Part shown: piece by piece, positions 10,776 through 19,095 of the stretch
Position numbering within the stretch: position 1 is the first letter of the stretch
How the letters are laid out: every line of letters begins with the position of its first letter
From: Pseudomonas nabeulensis
Lineage (GTDB): Bacteria > Pseudomonadota > Gammaproteobacteria > Pseudomonadales > Pseudomonadaceae
Assembly (NCBI RefSeq): GCF_004682045.1
Contig: NZ_QUZT01000065.1
Location: 1 to 37,699, forward strand
Direction of reading: 5' to 3'
DNA length: 37,699 nt
Program-made: the position numbers and the translations under genes
The notes under the pieces: model-generated
Databases searched by the model: none
Told to the model about the DNA's origin: nothing
What the model saw: the letters and a program-made list of their open reading frames with translations, nothing else

Positions 10776-10817
10776 TGTTACCGCATTGTTACGCGTGGGG
10801 TGTTACCGCTGTTACTG
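10776..10817. promoter_or_regulatory. Array of four TGTTAC motifs upstream of panB
   Basis: Four direct copies of TGTTAC start at 10776, 10787, 10801 and 10810. Two are TGTTACCGC and one is TGTTACGC. The same extended words occur in the upstream region of crcZ (TGTTACCGCTG on the minus strand ending at 13497, and TGTTACGC at 13472). The array looks like a cluster of binding sites for one regulator, with CbrB the obvious candidate by similarity. Direct evidence is lacking. Confidence 0.5.
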
Positions 10818-10866
10818 ATGCGATTCAGCAATGTGAACGGTGTTTTTGAAGGCGCTGGAGATCAAA

Positions 10867-10956
10867 TGTGGGAGGGGGCTTGCCCCCGATGACGGTGGGT
10901 CAGCTAGCACTTGTGCAGACTGACACGCCGCCTTCGGGGGCAAGCCCCCTCCCACA
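10867..10956. repeat. REPIN: pair of inverted REP sequences
   Basis: TGTGGGAGGGGGCTTGCCCCC (10867-10887) is mirrored by its exact reverse complement at 10936-10956, with 48 bp between them. The core GTGGGAGGGGGCTTGC is the abundant group I REP of P. fluorescens, mobilised by RAYT transposases encoded elsewhere. The element sits just after the folK stop codon, in the folK-panB interval, and can fold into one long hairpin that may protect or end the folK message. Confidence 0.95.
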
Positions 10957-10965
10957 TTGGCCGAG

Positions 10966-11451
10966 TCAGGCTTGAGGCATACGTTCCAAGCCGACAAACG
11001 GGCAAGCTGCCAGCAAGTCGCTGAGGCGTTGGCCGTCAGGTAGCTGGAGGTCTTCAGGAGCCAACTCAGCCAAGGGATACAGCACGAATACCCGCAAGTG
11101 CATCTGGTAGTGCGGCACCTTGAGTCGCGGTTCGTCGATCAGGCGATCGCCAAACAGCAGGATATCCAGATCGAGCGTGCGTGGGCCCCAGCGCTCCAGG
11201 CGCTCACGCCCTTGGTCATTCTCGATGGCCTGCAAGGCATCCAGCAATTCCAACGGCGCAAGGCTGCTGTCCAGCGCCGCAACCGCATTGGTGTAGCGCG
11301 GCTGGCCTGGCAGCAAGGAATCACTTTGATAAAAGGCCGACACACCGGCAACGGTGGTGCCGGGCAGCTGCGTCAACGCTTCAATGGCGCTGCGCAGTTG
11401 CTGTTCCGGGGCAGCCAGGTTGCTGCCCATGCCGATGTAGATGCGTTCCAC
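10966..11451 (-). CDS. folK: 2-amino-4-hydroxy-6-hydroxymethyldihydropteridine pyrophosphokinase
   Basis: The 161-aa enzyme transfers pyrophosphate from ATP to hydroxymethyl-dihydropterin in folate synthesis. The family blocks are visible: the N-terminal YIGMGSNLAAPEQQLRSAI, then GPRTLDLDILLFGD with its metal-binding aspartates, then LKVPHYQMHLRVFVLYPLAEL. The start is a GTG at 11451, only 2 bp after the pcnB stop codon, with a weak GGGCGA ahead, so translation is probably coupled to pcnB. The pcnB-folK pairing is common in gamma-proteobacteria. Confidence 0.96.
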   Translation of the reverse strand: MERIYIGMGSNLAAPEQQLRSAIEALTQLPGTTVAGVSAFYQSDSLLPGQPRYTNAVAALDSSLAPLELLDALQAIENDQGRERLERWGPRTLDLDILLFGDRLIDEPRLKVPHYQMHLRVFVLYPLAELAPEDLQLPDGQRLSDLLAACPFVGLERMPQA

Positions 11452-11453
11452 GT

Positions 11454-12842
11454 TTATTCGCCCGAGGCGTCGGCCGCGCTACGCTTGCGCTTGCTGCCAC
11501 TGCGGCGGCGCTTTTTCGGGCCTTCGCCGTCGCCTTTGCTGCCGAGGTCGCGAATCATGTCGCGGCGTTCGCTGTCATTGGCGTCCTGATAGTCGGTCCA
11601 CCATTCGCCCAGGCCATCGGTCTGCTCACCGGCGCTTTCGCGCAACAGCAGGAAGTCGTAGCCGGCACGGAAGCGCGGGTTGTCCAGCAACAGGTCGGCA
11701 CGCTTGCCACTGCGGCGGGGCAGGCGCTCCTGCATGTCCCAGATCTCGCGGATCGGCATGGTGAAACGTTTCGGAATGGCGATGCGCTGGCATTGCTCGG
11801 CGATCAGTTCGTGAGCGGCTTCCTGCATGGCCGGGATCGGCGGCATGCCGCGATCTTGCAGGCGCAGTACGCGTTTTGGCAGGGCCGGCCACAACAGTGC
11901 GGCAAACAGGAACGCCGGGGTCACCGGTTTGTTCTGCTTGATGCGCAGGTCGGTGTTGATCAGCGCTTCACTGATCAGGGTGTGGGTGTAGGTCGGGTTC
12001 TGTTCCAGAGCTTCGGCGCTGGCCGGGAACAAGGGATCGAACAACTGCAGGTCCACCAGCATTTCGAAGGTGTCGGCGGCGTAGCCCGAGAGGAACAGCT
12101 TGAGCACTTCTTCGAACAGGCGCGCCGAGGGGATTTCCCGCAGCATGGGCGCCAGTTCGCGAATCGGCGCAGCGGTGTGCTTCTCGATACCGAAGTTCAG
12201 CTTGGCGGCGAAACGCACGGCCCGCAGCATGCGCACCGGGTCTTCCTGGTAGCGCTTGACCGGGTCACCGATCAGGCGGATCAGGTTGTTGCGGATGTCG
12301 TGTACGCCATTGGCGTAATCGAGGATGCGCTCGCTGACCGGGTCGTAATACAGGGCGTTGATGGTGAAGTCGCGGCGCTGCGCGTCTTCTTCCAGGGTGC
12401 CGTAGACGTTGTCACGCAGGATGCGCCCGCTTTCGTTGCTGGAGGACTGGTTGGTGTCCTCCTCGCCATCGGTTTGCGAGTGGCCGGCACGGAAGGTTGC
12501 GACTTCAATGATTTCGCGGCCAAAGTGGATATGCACCAGCTTGAAGCGGCGGCCAATGATTCGCGCATTGCGAAACTCGGCGCGCACTTGCTCAGGCGTG
12601 GCACTGGTGGCGACGTCGAAGTCCTTGGGCGTGATATTGAGCAGCATGTCGCGCACGCAACCACCCACCAGATAGGCCTGGTAGCCGGCGTTCTGCAAGC
12701 GTTCGACGATATTCACCGCATAACGGCTGAATTGAGCGCGTTGCAGCGAATGCTGGCTGCTGTTGAGCACTTCAGGCGTGCTGCGTTTGTGTTGCGTACG
12801 ACGCAAGGGAGAACGGAATGACTGGAACAACTTCTTCAGCAT
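11454..12842 (-). CDS. pcnB: Poly(A) polymerase I
   Basis: The enzyme (462 aa) adds poly(A) tails to RNA 3' ends, which promotes decay by exonucleases. The class II nucleotidyltransferase core is clear: GGCVRDMLL, then the metal-binding pair in DFDVATSA, then the downstream RRDFTINALYYD and EDPVRMLRAVRFAAKL regions. The C-terminus is strongly basic (KKRRRSGSKRKR), which suits RNA binding. I prefer the ATG at 12842 (MLKKLFQSF) over an in-frame GTG at 12851, because the shorter start matches the usual family N-terminus. Neither has a strong ribosome-binding site. The gene follows crcZ, as in other pseudomonads. Confidence 0.95.
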   Translation of the reverse strand: MLKKLFQSFRSPLRRTQHKRSTPEVLNSSQHSLQRAQFSRYAVNIVERLQNAGYQAYLVGGCVRDMLLNITPKDFDVATSATPEQVRAEFRNARIIGRRFKLVHIHFGREIIEVATFRAGHSQTDGEEDTNQSSSNESGRILRDNVYGTLEEDAQRRDFTINALYYDPVSERILDYANGVHDIRNNLIRLIGDPVKRYQEDPVRMLRAVRFAAKLNFGIEKHTAAPIRELAPMLREIPSARLFEEVLKLFLSGYAADTFEMLVDLQLFDPLFPASAEALEQNPTYTHTLISEALINTDLRIKQNKPVTPAFLFAALLWPALPKRVLRLQDRGMPPIPAMQEAAHELIAEQCQRIAIPKRFTMPIREIWDMQERLPRRSGKRADLLLDNPRFRAGYDFLLLRESAGEQTDGLGEWWTDYQDANDSERRDMIRDLGSKGDGEGPKKRRRSGSKRKRSAADASGE

Positions 12843-12982
12843 GGGATGCACTGTTTGAAGGAATGTTCGGCCATAACGAAGAATGACCGCATGATGGGCG
12901 GGGATTCTAGCATTTAGTCAGGGGATGGTGTAGGAACAAGCTACAGGCATTGCGCCATAAGCCTTTGAGCGTCAAATTCCAG

Positions 12983-13347
12983 AAACTACAAGGGGAGCCG
13001 AAGCTCCCCCAGAAGTAGTTGCGTGCTCTATTTTTATTATGGTTTCGGGCTTTTTGTTTTTGTTGAACGCCCTCGCCATGAAGCTTCACCTTCATGACAC
13101 TCCCAATCGGGAGCCAAGAGCAAACGGATTGCTTTGGTCGCTGTGTTGCTGATCTATGATCCAACCAGTTCAGGCTCTGCCTTAGGGCAGTTTTTGTTGT
13201 TCTCGGCCTGGTTGCGGGGCAAGCCCCAAATGCAACGCCTCTCCAAAAGAATCAGTTAGCTGCGCCTCCGCCGTGTTGTTCTTGTTATGCGTGAGTCGAT
13301 TCGTCTTATTTTTATTGTCTTGTACAAAGCTTGTTATTGTTTTTGTA
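12983..13347 (-). ncRNA. crcZ: CrcZ small RNA, antagonist of Crc/Hfq repression
   Basis: The cbrB-pcnB interval is where crcZ lies in Pseudomonas. On the minus strand it has a sigma-54 promoter (GG-N10-GC at 13359-13372), then about 365 nt with at least five A-rich AAnAAnAA-like tracts (around 13329-13346, 13298-13323, 13271-13286, 13188-13202 and 13046-13066). It ends in a UUCG-loop hairpin (12992-13009) whose stem is extended by AACTAC/GTAGTT. Known CrcZ sequesters Hfq with Crc through such tracts, and so relieves catabolite repression when CbrB is active. The length agrees with the roughly 370-400 nt of known CrcZ RNAs. The ends are estimated to within some 10 nt. Confidence 0.92.
12992..13009 (-). 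terminator. CrcZ terminator hairpin
   Basis: GGGGAGC and GCTCCCC pair around a TTCG tetraloop on the minus strand, and flanking AACTAC/GTAGTT can extend the stem. Only a short T-rich tail (TTGTAGTTT) follows. The position fits the expected end of CrcZ. Confidence 0.65.
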
Positions 13348-13356
13348 CTAAGCATA

Positions 13357-13374
13357 TAGCAGGGTGCGTGCCAA
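13357..13374 (-). promoter_or_regulatory. Sigma-54 promoter of crcZ
   Basis: The minus strand reads TTGGCACGCACCCTGCTA, a good match to the RpoN consensus TGGCAC-N5-TTGCW with GG and GC exactly ten bases apart. Transcription should start about 12 nt further on, near 13347. Confidence 0.85.
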
Positions 13375-13432
13375 CTTTTGCATCGCCCAATGAAACCGGG
13401 GGTTTGAGGCGGTTTCGGGTTTTTGACAGGCC

Positions 13433-13472
13433 AAAAAAAGCCGGGGCTTCGTTACCGTAAGCCCCGGCTTTT
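13433..13472 (-). terminator. Intrinsic terminator of cbrB
   Basis: AAGCCGGGGCTT and AAGCCCCGGCTT form a 12-bp stem, followed on the minus strand by seven T residues (plus-strand A run at 13433-13439). It separates cbrB from crcZ. The loop contains GTTACC, so part of the activator-site word lies inside the terminator. Confidence 0.9.
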
Positions 13473-13524
13473 GTTACGCAAAAAATCAGCGGTAACAGTT
13501 TTTTCACATCTGAGGGTGTTACCT
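13472..13524. promoter_or_regulatory. Candidate CbrB upstream activating sites of crcZ
   Basis: TGTTACGC (13472-13479) and GCGGTAACA (13489-13497) form an inverted pair, with a third TGTTACC copy at 13517-13523. They lie 125-175 bp upstream of the predicted crcZ start, a normal distance for an NtrC-type activator acting on a sigma-54 promoter. CbrB control of crcZ is established in Pseudomonas. Assigning it to these exact sites is my inference. Confidence 0.7.
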
Positions 13525-13538
13525 GTGGGGACGCACCC

Positions 13539-14969
13539 TCAACTCTCGCTGGCAACCCCGGTCTTGCGCCGTGGAATGCCCAGGCGTTGACGGCGTTCCC
13601 ACAGGCACTTGCGGCTCACGCCCAGTTTGCGTGCCAGCTCGGTCTCGGTCATATGGTCCTGGTGCTCGAGGACGAAGTGCTGGAAGTAGTCTTCCAGTGA
13701 CAAGTCTTCCGTCGGTTCATGGCTGGTATTGCTACCGCCGCCCTGTTGCGGGGCCAGGCCAATGAAGTCGTCGTCTTCCAGGTCGCTCAACTCGATGTCG
13801 ATGCCCAGCAGCTCGGCGGATATCTCCGGGCTCTCCGACAAAATCACGGCGCGTTCGACCGCATTCTCCAGTTCCCGCACGTTACCCGGCCATGAGTAAT
13901 GCCGAATCGCCTGCTCGGCGTCCGGGGCGAACTTGAGATCATTGCGGTTGATACGCGCACTCTGGCGTTGCAGGAATGCATTGGCGATTTCGTTGACGTC
14001 GGCGCCACGCTCGCGCAGAGCCGGCAGCTTGAGCGCGATCACGTGCAGACGGTAATACAAGTCTTCACGGAATTGGCCGATCTTGGCCAGGCTCTTCAAG
14101 TCACGGTGGGTGGCCGCGATCAGGCGTACATCGACCTTCTGCGACTGCACCGAGCCAACACGACGAATCTCGCCTTCTTGCAGCACACGCAGCAAGCGCG
14201 CTTGCGCTTCCAACGGCAACTCGCCGATTTCATCGAGGAACAATGTACCGCCGTCCGCCGCTTCGACCAGGCCCGCACGCCCGGCGCTGGCGCCGGTGAA
14301 CGCGCCTTTCTCATGGCCGAACAGCTCGGACTCGATCAGGGATTCGGGGATCGCTGCGCAGTTCACCGAAATCATCGGCGCCTTGGCACGCTTGGACAGG
14401 TTGTGCAGGGCGCGGGCCACCAGTTCTTTACCGGTGCCCGACTCGCCTTGAATCAGCACATTGGAGTCCGTCGGCGCCACTTTGCGGATCTTGCTGTACA
14501 GGTCCTGCATGGGCGGGCAGGAACCAATGATGCCGATCTCGCCATTAACGTTTTCGCTGCCCGGTTTTTCGCTGGTCTTGCCGGTTGGGCGCTGTTCGGC
14601 GGGTGCGCTGCTGGCCGACTGGTGGTCGCGCAGGATTCTCGCCACGGCCTGGAGCATTTCGTCATGGTCGAAGGGCTTGGCGATGTAGTCCACCGCGCCC
14701 ATCTTCATGGAGTCCACCGCCGAGCGCAGGCTGGCGTAGCTGGTCATGATCAGCACCGGCGTGCCCTGGCCAAGCTTGATCAGCTCAGTGCCCGGCGCGC
14801 CCGGCAGGCGCAGGTCGCTGACAATCAGGTCGAACGTGGGAATGCTGAAACGCTCCTGGGCTTCCTGCACCGAGCCAGCTTCGCTGACCTGGTACTGGTT
14901 GCGTTCGAGCAGACGACGCAAGGCAGAGCGGATAATGGTTTCGTCTTCGACGATCAAAATGTGCGGCAT
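13539..14969 (-). CDS. cbrB: Two-component response regulator CbrB, NtrC family
   Basis: The 476-aa sigma-54 activator works with CbrA in carbon and nitrogen use. The receiver domain has the phospho-acceptor Asp52 in IVSDLRLPG and the conserved lysine in KPF near residue 98. The AAA+ domain has a Walker A GESGTGKE at about 175-182 and the sigma-54-contacting GAFTGA at 222-227. The C-terminal Fis-type helix-turn-helix is in TETELARKLGVSRKCLWERRQRLG. It lies 22 bp after cbrA with a weak ribosome-binding site, so the two are probably coupled. Its best-known target, crcZ, is encoded directly downstream. Confidence 0.97.
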   Translation of the reverse strand: MPHILIVEDETIIRSALRRLLERNQYQVSEAGSVQEAQERFSIPTFDLIVSDLRLPGAPGTELIKLGQGTPVLIMTSYASLRSAVDSMKMGAVDYIAKPFDHDEMLQAVARILRDHQSASSAPAEQRPTGKTSEKPGSENVNGEIGIIGSCPPMQDLYSKIRKVAPTDSNVLIQGESGTGKELVARALHNLSKRAKAPMISVNCAAIPESLIESELFGHEKGAFTGASAGRAGLVEAADGGTLFLDEIGELPLEAQARLLRVLQEGEIRRVGSVQSQKVDVRLIAATHRDLKSLAKIGQFREDLYYRLHVIALKLPALRERGADVNEIANAFLQRQSARINRNDLKFAPDAEQAIRHYSWPGNVRELENAVERAVILSESPEISAELLGIDIELSDLEDDDFIGLAPQQGGGSNTSHEPTEDLSLEDYFQHFVLEHQDHMTETELARKLGVSRKCLWERRQRLGIPRRKTGVASES

Positions 14970-14991
14970 TGATTCAATTCTCTCGACGGTC

Positions 14992-17946
14992 TCAGTTCAC
15001 AGCGGACGTCGCTTCGACATGACGCGGCAAGGTCACCCGAATACGGGTGCCGCGTTGGCTTTCGGTGTCAGCCGGGCTGTCGATGGTGATTTGTCCATAA
15101 TGCTCTTCAACGATGGAATAGACCAGTGCAAGGCCCAGACCGGTACCTTCACCCGGGTCCTTGGTGGTGAAGAAGGGTTCGAACAATCGGTCCATGATGT
15201 TCTGTGGAATGCCGCTGCCTTCATCTTCGACGATCAGATCGACCGTATGTTCGAAAGCCTCGGTCTTGACACGTACCGCACCGCCGGCCGGGGTCGCGTC
15301 GCGGGCGTTGGACAGCAGGTTGATCAGTACCTGGGCCAGGCGTTGTGAGTCGCCGTCGACCCAATGTTCCGGGTCGCACAGATTGTAGAACTGTACTTCG
15401 AAATTACGCAGGTTCAAGGCCAACAGCCCAATTGCATCCTGCGCCACTTCGGCCAGGCACACGGCTTCATCCTGGTTTTGGTGGGCGCCGGCGTGGGCAA
15501 AACTCATCAGCGACTGCACGATGCGCGAGACGCGTTTGGTCTGTTCGAGGATTTGCCCGCTGATTTCGGTGATTTCGCCATCTTCTTCGCGTTCTTCCCG
15601 TAGATTCTGCGCCAGGCACGCGATACCGGTGATCGGGTTACCGATCTCGTGGGCCACGCCGGCGGCCAGGCGGCCAATGCTGGCCAACCGCTCGGAGTGC
15701 ACCAGCTTGTCTTCGAGCATCTGGGTTTCGGTCAGGTCTTCCACCAGCAACACCAGGCCGCTGTTACCGGGGGCCAGGGGCTCGTCGATGGCGGCTTTGT
15801 GCAGGTTGAGCCAGCGGGTCTGGCCATCGAGGGCCAGGTGCTGCTTGTGCAAGTGCTCGTCGGGGAGGTTGATAAACCCTTGCAGCAGCTCCTTCCACGG
15901 CTCGCCCAAGGTGTTCAGGCGCGAACCCACGACCCGTTGCGCGGCGATGCCGGTGAGTTCTTCCATGGCCTTGTTCCACATCAGGATCTCTTGGTCCTTG
16001 GCCAGGGAGCAGACGCCCATGGGCAGTTCCTGCAGGGTCTGGCGGTGGTAACGGCGCAGGGCATCGAGTTCGGCGGCGAGGCCGGTGAGGCGTGAGTGAT
16101 AGTCCTCCAGCCGGCTCTCGATAAAGTGGATGTCTTCGGTTACGTAGTTTTCGCCGCCGGCCTTGTAGGGCAGGAAGGTTTCCACCATGTCCTGGGAAAC
16201 GCTGGGGCCCATCAAGCCGGAGAGGTTGGCTTCGATGCGGTCACGCAAACGGCGCAGCGCATAGGGACGGCGTTCGTCGAAGGGCAGGTAAAGGTCGCGC
16301 AGCGCTTGCTCGACCTCTTTCTGCGCGGCCTTGGCGCCCAGGGGCTTGGCCAATTGCGTGGCGAACTCCTGGGGCGAGGCCGCATGCAATTCGCGACGTT
16401 GTGGGCGACGCACGTTATCCACCGCACAGGCCTCGGCGGCGCTGGTTTCTTCGGCACTGGCGTTGGTGAACAGCGAAATCAGGGTGAACATCAGCACGTT
16501 GGCCGCCAGCGACGCGATGGCCGCCATGTGCCAACTGGTGTCGTCCAACACGTAGATCATGTTCAGCAGCGGGATATAGAAGCCCTGCAGATTGCCGACC
16601 AACGGCAGCAACATGGTCACGATCCACACCAGGATCCCCGCCAGCAGCCCGGCGATAAAACCTCGACGATTTGCAGTCGGCCAGTACAGCACCGACAGCA
16701 CGCCAGGCAAGAACTGCAAGGTGGCGACAAACGCGACAATACCCAGGTTGGCCAGGTCCTGCCCGGCGCCGAGCAACAGGTAAAAGCCGTAGCCGGCCAT
16801 GATGATCGCGACAATCAGCGCGCGACGTGTCCATTTCAACCAGCGGTAGATGTTGCCCTCGGCCGGCGGCTGATACAGCGGCAGCACCAGGTGGTTGAGC
16901 GCCATGCCGGAGAGCGCCAGCGTGGTGACGATAATCAACCCGCTGGCCGCCGACAGCCCGCCGACATACGCCAGCATCGCCAAGGCTGGACTATTCGCGG
17001 CAATGCCAATGCCCAGGGTGAAATATTCGGGGTTGGTGGTCGCCCCCAGCTTGAGCCCGGCCCAAAGAATCAACGGCACTGCGAGGCTCATCAACAGCAG
17101 GAACAGCGGCAGGCCCCAACTGGCGCTGACCAGCGAACGCGGGTTGAGGTTCTCGGTGAACGTCATGTGATACATGTGCGGCATCACGATGGCCGAGGCG
17201 AAGAACACCAGCAGCAGCGTGCGCCATGGGCCTTCTTGCAGCGGTGTGTGCAAGGCGGCGAGGGCGGTCTGGTTTTGCAGCAGCCACAGCTCAAGTTGTT
17301 GTGGGCCGTCGAACACGCCGTAGAGCGCATAAAGGCCGACACCACCGATGGCGATCAGCTTGATCACCGACTCGAAGGCAATCGCGAAGACCAGGCCTTC
17401 GTGTTTCTCGCGGGTGGCGATGTGGCGTGAACCGAAGAAAATCGTGAACAGCGTGATCAGTGCGCAAAACGCCAGGGCGACGCGGTGTTGCACCGGTTCG
17501 CGAGTGAGAATGCTGATGGAGTCGGCCACTGCCTGAATCTGCAAGGCCAGCAAGGGCAGCACGCCGATCAGCATGAACACCGTGGTCAGCGCGCCGGCCC
17601 ATGTGCTGCGAAAGCGGAAGGCAAACAGGTCGGCCAGGGACGACAGCTGATAGGTCCGGGTGATTTTCAGGATCGGGTACAGCAGCACCGGTGCCAGCAG
17701 GAACGCGCCGGATACACCCAGGTAACTGGAAAGAAAGCCATAGCCATATTGATAGGCCAGGCCGACCGTGCCGTAGAACGCCCAGGCACTGGCGTATACG
17801 CCGAGGGACAAGGTGTAGGTCAACGGATGGCGAATGATCGCCCGCGGAATCATTCCGCGCTCACTGATCCAGGCCACCCCGAACAGCGCGGCCAGGTAGG
17901 CGGCGCTGATCAGCAGCATCTGGGTGAGGCTAAAGCTCATCGGCAT
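14992..17946 (-). CDS. cbrA: Sensor histidine kinase CbrA with SLC5 transporter-like domain
   Basis: The 984-aa protein starts with a sodium/solute-symporter-like domain of about 13 membrane helices (roughly residues 1-500). A connecting STAC-type region and a PAS domain (about 620-740) follow. The kinase core has the phospho-accepting His near 766 in GVAHEIGNPITG, the N box LLSNARDA (about 878), GSGIP (about 910) and GTGLGLALV (about 936). Family members transport histidine and phosphorylate CbrB. The first ATG (17946) overlaps the upstream small ORF by 17 bp, and a second in-frame ATG lies 6 bp later. Lack of a good ribosome-binding site suggests translational coupling. Confidence 0.96.
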   Translation of the reverse strand: MPMSFSLTQMLLISAAYLAALFGVAWISERGMIPRAIIRHPLTYTLSLGVYASAWAFYGTVGLAYQYGYGFLSSYLGVSGAFLLAPVLLYPILKITRTYQLSSLADLFAFRFRSTWAGALTTVFMLIGVLPLLALQIQAVADSISILTREPVQHRVALAFCALITLFTIFFGSRHIATREKHEGLVFAIAFESVIKLIAIGGVGLYALYGVFDGPQQLELWLLQNQTALAALHTPLQEGPWRTLLLVFFASAIVMPHMYHMTFTENLNPRSLVSASWGLPLFLLLMSLAVPLILWAGLKLGATTNPEYFTLGIGIAANSPALAMLAYVGGLSAASGLIIVTTLALSGMALNHLVLPLYQPPAEGNIYRWLKWTRRALIVAIIMAGYGFYLLLGAGQDLANLGIVAFVATLQFLPGVLSVLYWPTANRRGFIAGLLAGILVWIVTMLLPLVGNLQGFYIPLLNMIYVLDDTSWHMAAIASLAANVLMFTLISLFTNASAEETSAAEACAVDNVRRPQRRELHAASPQEFATQLAKPLGAKAAQKEVEQALRDLYLPFDERRPYALRRLRDRIEANLSGLMGPSVSQDMVETFLPYKAGGENYVTEDIHFIESRLEDYHSRLTGLAAELDALRRYHRQTLQELPMGVCSLAKDQEILMWNKAMEELTGIAAQRVVGSRLNTLGEPWKELLQGFINLPDEHLHKQHLALDGQTRWLNLHKAAIDEPLAPGNSGLVLLVEDLTETQMLEDKLVHSERLASIGRLAAGVAHEIGNPITGIACLAQNLREEREEDGEITEISGQILEQTKRVSRIVQSLMSFAHAGAHQNQDEAVCLAEVAQDAIGLLALNLRNFEVQFYNLCDPEHWVDGDSQRLAQVLINLLSNARDATPAGGAVRVKTEAFEHTVDLIVEDEGSGIPQNIMDRLFEPFFTTKDPGEGTGLGLALVYSIVEEHYGQITIDSPADTESQRGTRIRVTLPRHVEATSAVN

Positions 17947-18106
17947 CTTTTTGGCTCTGCAGGATGAAGGTCACGACGATCAGGATCAGCCACAGCAGAT
18001 AAGGGCGATACCAGGCGCCCGTGGCGTCGATCCACCAATCCATGATGGCGGGGGAAAACAGGTAGATCCCGACGACCAGCAGCAGGACCAATCGATAGAT
18101 GTACAT
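17930..18106 (-). CDS. cbrX: Small membrane protein upstream of cbrA (CbrX-like)
   Basis: This 58-aa protein has two hydrophobic segments, at about residues 5-22 and 36-51, separated by a Trp/Asp-rich stretch. It should sit in the inner membrane. I chose the ATG at 18106 because an AGAGG ribosome-binding site lies 6 nt upstream, and the longer in-frame extension to 18241 overlaps gluQ and looks non-coding. Its end overlaps the cbrA start. A small ORF in this position, coupled to cbrA, has been named cbrX in P. putida. I match it by position and type, not by a sequence comparison. No function is known. Confidence 0.8.
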   Translation of the reverse strand: MYIYRLVLLLVVGIYLFSPAIMDWWIDATGAWYRPYLLWLILIVVTFILQSQKDADEL

Positions 18107-18168
18107 GTTGGCCTCTGAGTGAAAACGTGCGGCGATGGTAACGGATGGCTGGCAAGCTGCAAGCGCCT

Positions 18169-19056
18169 TCAGCTCAATTGCGCTTCGGCCAACGTGAGTG
18201 TGCGGGGGATTCGCGACGCATCCCAATGCGCAATGCCCCAATCCAGCAGCTCCCGCGGGCTGGCGTGCAGCAGCTCGGTGCCCGGCTGTTGGCCGAGGGC
18301 GCGCAGTGCCCTTAATAGCAAAGGCGTGGCCTGGTCGGGTGTCAACGGCGGGGAGCGGTAGGATTTGCCCAATTTGTTACCGTCCGGCTGGATGATCAAC
18401 GGCACGTGCAGGTAGCGTGGTTGGCGCAGGCCCAGCAGTTCTTGCAGGTAGAGCTGGCGTGGCGTGGAATCGAGCAGGTCGGCGCCGCGCACGATATCGG
18501 TCACACCTTGCCATGCGTCGTCGAGGACCACGGCCAGTTGATAGGCGTACAGGCCGTCGCGGCGTCGGATGATGAAATCGCCTACATCGCGGCCCAGATG
18601 CTGTCGGAATTCGCCCTGTACGCGGTCGGTAAAGTGATATTCCAACTCCGGCACACGCAAACGGATGGCGGCATCTTGCTGGTCGTGGCCAGCGTTGCGG
18701 CACAGGCCAGGGTAAATGCCGTTGTAGGGCTCAAGTTGTTTGCGTGAACAGGTGCAGGCATAGGCCAGGCCATGGTTGAACATGTCGTTCAAGACTTTGG
18801 CGTAGGCATCATGCCGCTCGCTTTGTCGGACCAGTTCCCCGTCCCACTCAAAACCGTAGCTTTCCAGCGCGTGCAGGATTGCCGCCTGGGCACCGGGCTC
18901 TTCGCGGGGAGGGTCGAGGTCTTCCATGCGCATCAGCCAGCGGCCTTGGTTGGCGCGGGCATCGAGGTAGGAGGTGAGGGCGGCGACCAGGGAGCCAAAA
19001 TGCAAGTGGCCGCTGGGCGTGGGGGCGAAACGCCCAATATAGGTAGAGGCTGTCAT
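18169..19056 (-). CDS. gluQ: Glutamyl-Q tRNA(Asp) synthetase
   Basis: The 295-aa protein is a truncated glutamyl-tRNA synthetase that attaches glutamate to queuosine in tRNA(Asp). It has the class I motifs (GRFAPTPSGHLHFGS at the N-terminus and KLGKS as the KMSKS equivalent) and a zinc-site segment starting with CTCSRKQ. It lacks the anticodon-binding domain, as expected for the family. The start at 19056 (MTASTYIGRF) fits family conservation. An in-frame ATG at 19125 lies next to the dksA terminator hairpin and has no ribosome-binding site. It lies downstream of dksA and past that terminator, so it is probably expressed by read-through. Confidence 0.94.
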   Translation of the reverse strand: MTASTYIGRFAPTPSGHLHFGSLVAALTSYLDARANQGRWLMRMEDLDPPREEPGAQAAILHALESYGFEWDGELVRQSERHDAYAKVLNDMFNHGLAYACTCSRKQLEPYNGIYPGLCRNAGHDQQDAAIRLRVPELEYHFTDRVQGEFRQHLGRDVGDFIIRRRDGLYAYQLAVVLDDAWQGVTDIVRGADLLDSTPRQLYLQELLGLRQPRYLHVPLIIQPDGNKLGKSYRSPPLTPDQATPLLLRALRALGQQPGTELLHASPRELLDWGIAHWDASRIPRTLTLAEAQLS

Positions 19057-19095
19057 GGGGCGGATACTACTGGAAAAACGGTAAACGCCAGAAAC

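Noticed and set aside
11181..12821. 546-codon plus-strand frame opposite pcnB and folK
   Set aside because: Antisense to two conserved genes; no motif.
12907..13164. 85-codon minus-strand frame in the cbrB-pcnB gap
   Set aside because: It lies inside crcZ, includes its A-rich tracts and hairpin, and has no ribosome-binding site. It is a chance frame in a small RNA.
16096..17430. 444-codon plus-strand frame opposite cbrA
   Set aside because: Gln/His-rich composition typical of a reversed transmembrane gene; no motif.
18107..18241. Longer N-terminus for the small ORF upstream of cbrA
   Set aside because: The extension overlaps gluQ, has no ribosome-binding site, and lacks the membrane-protein character of the rest.
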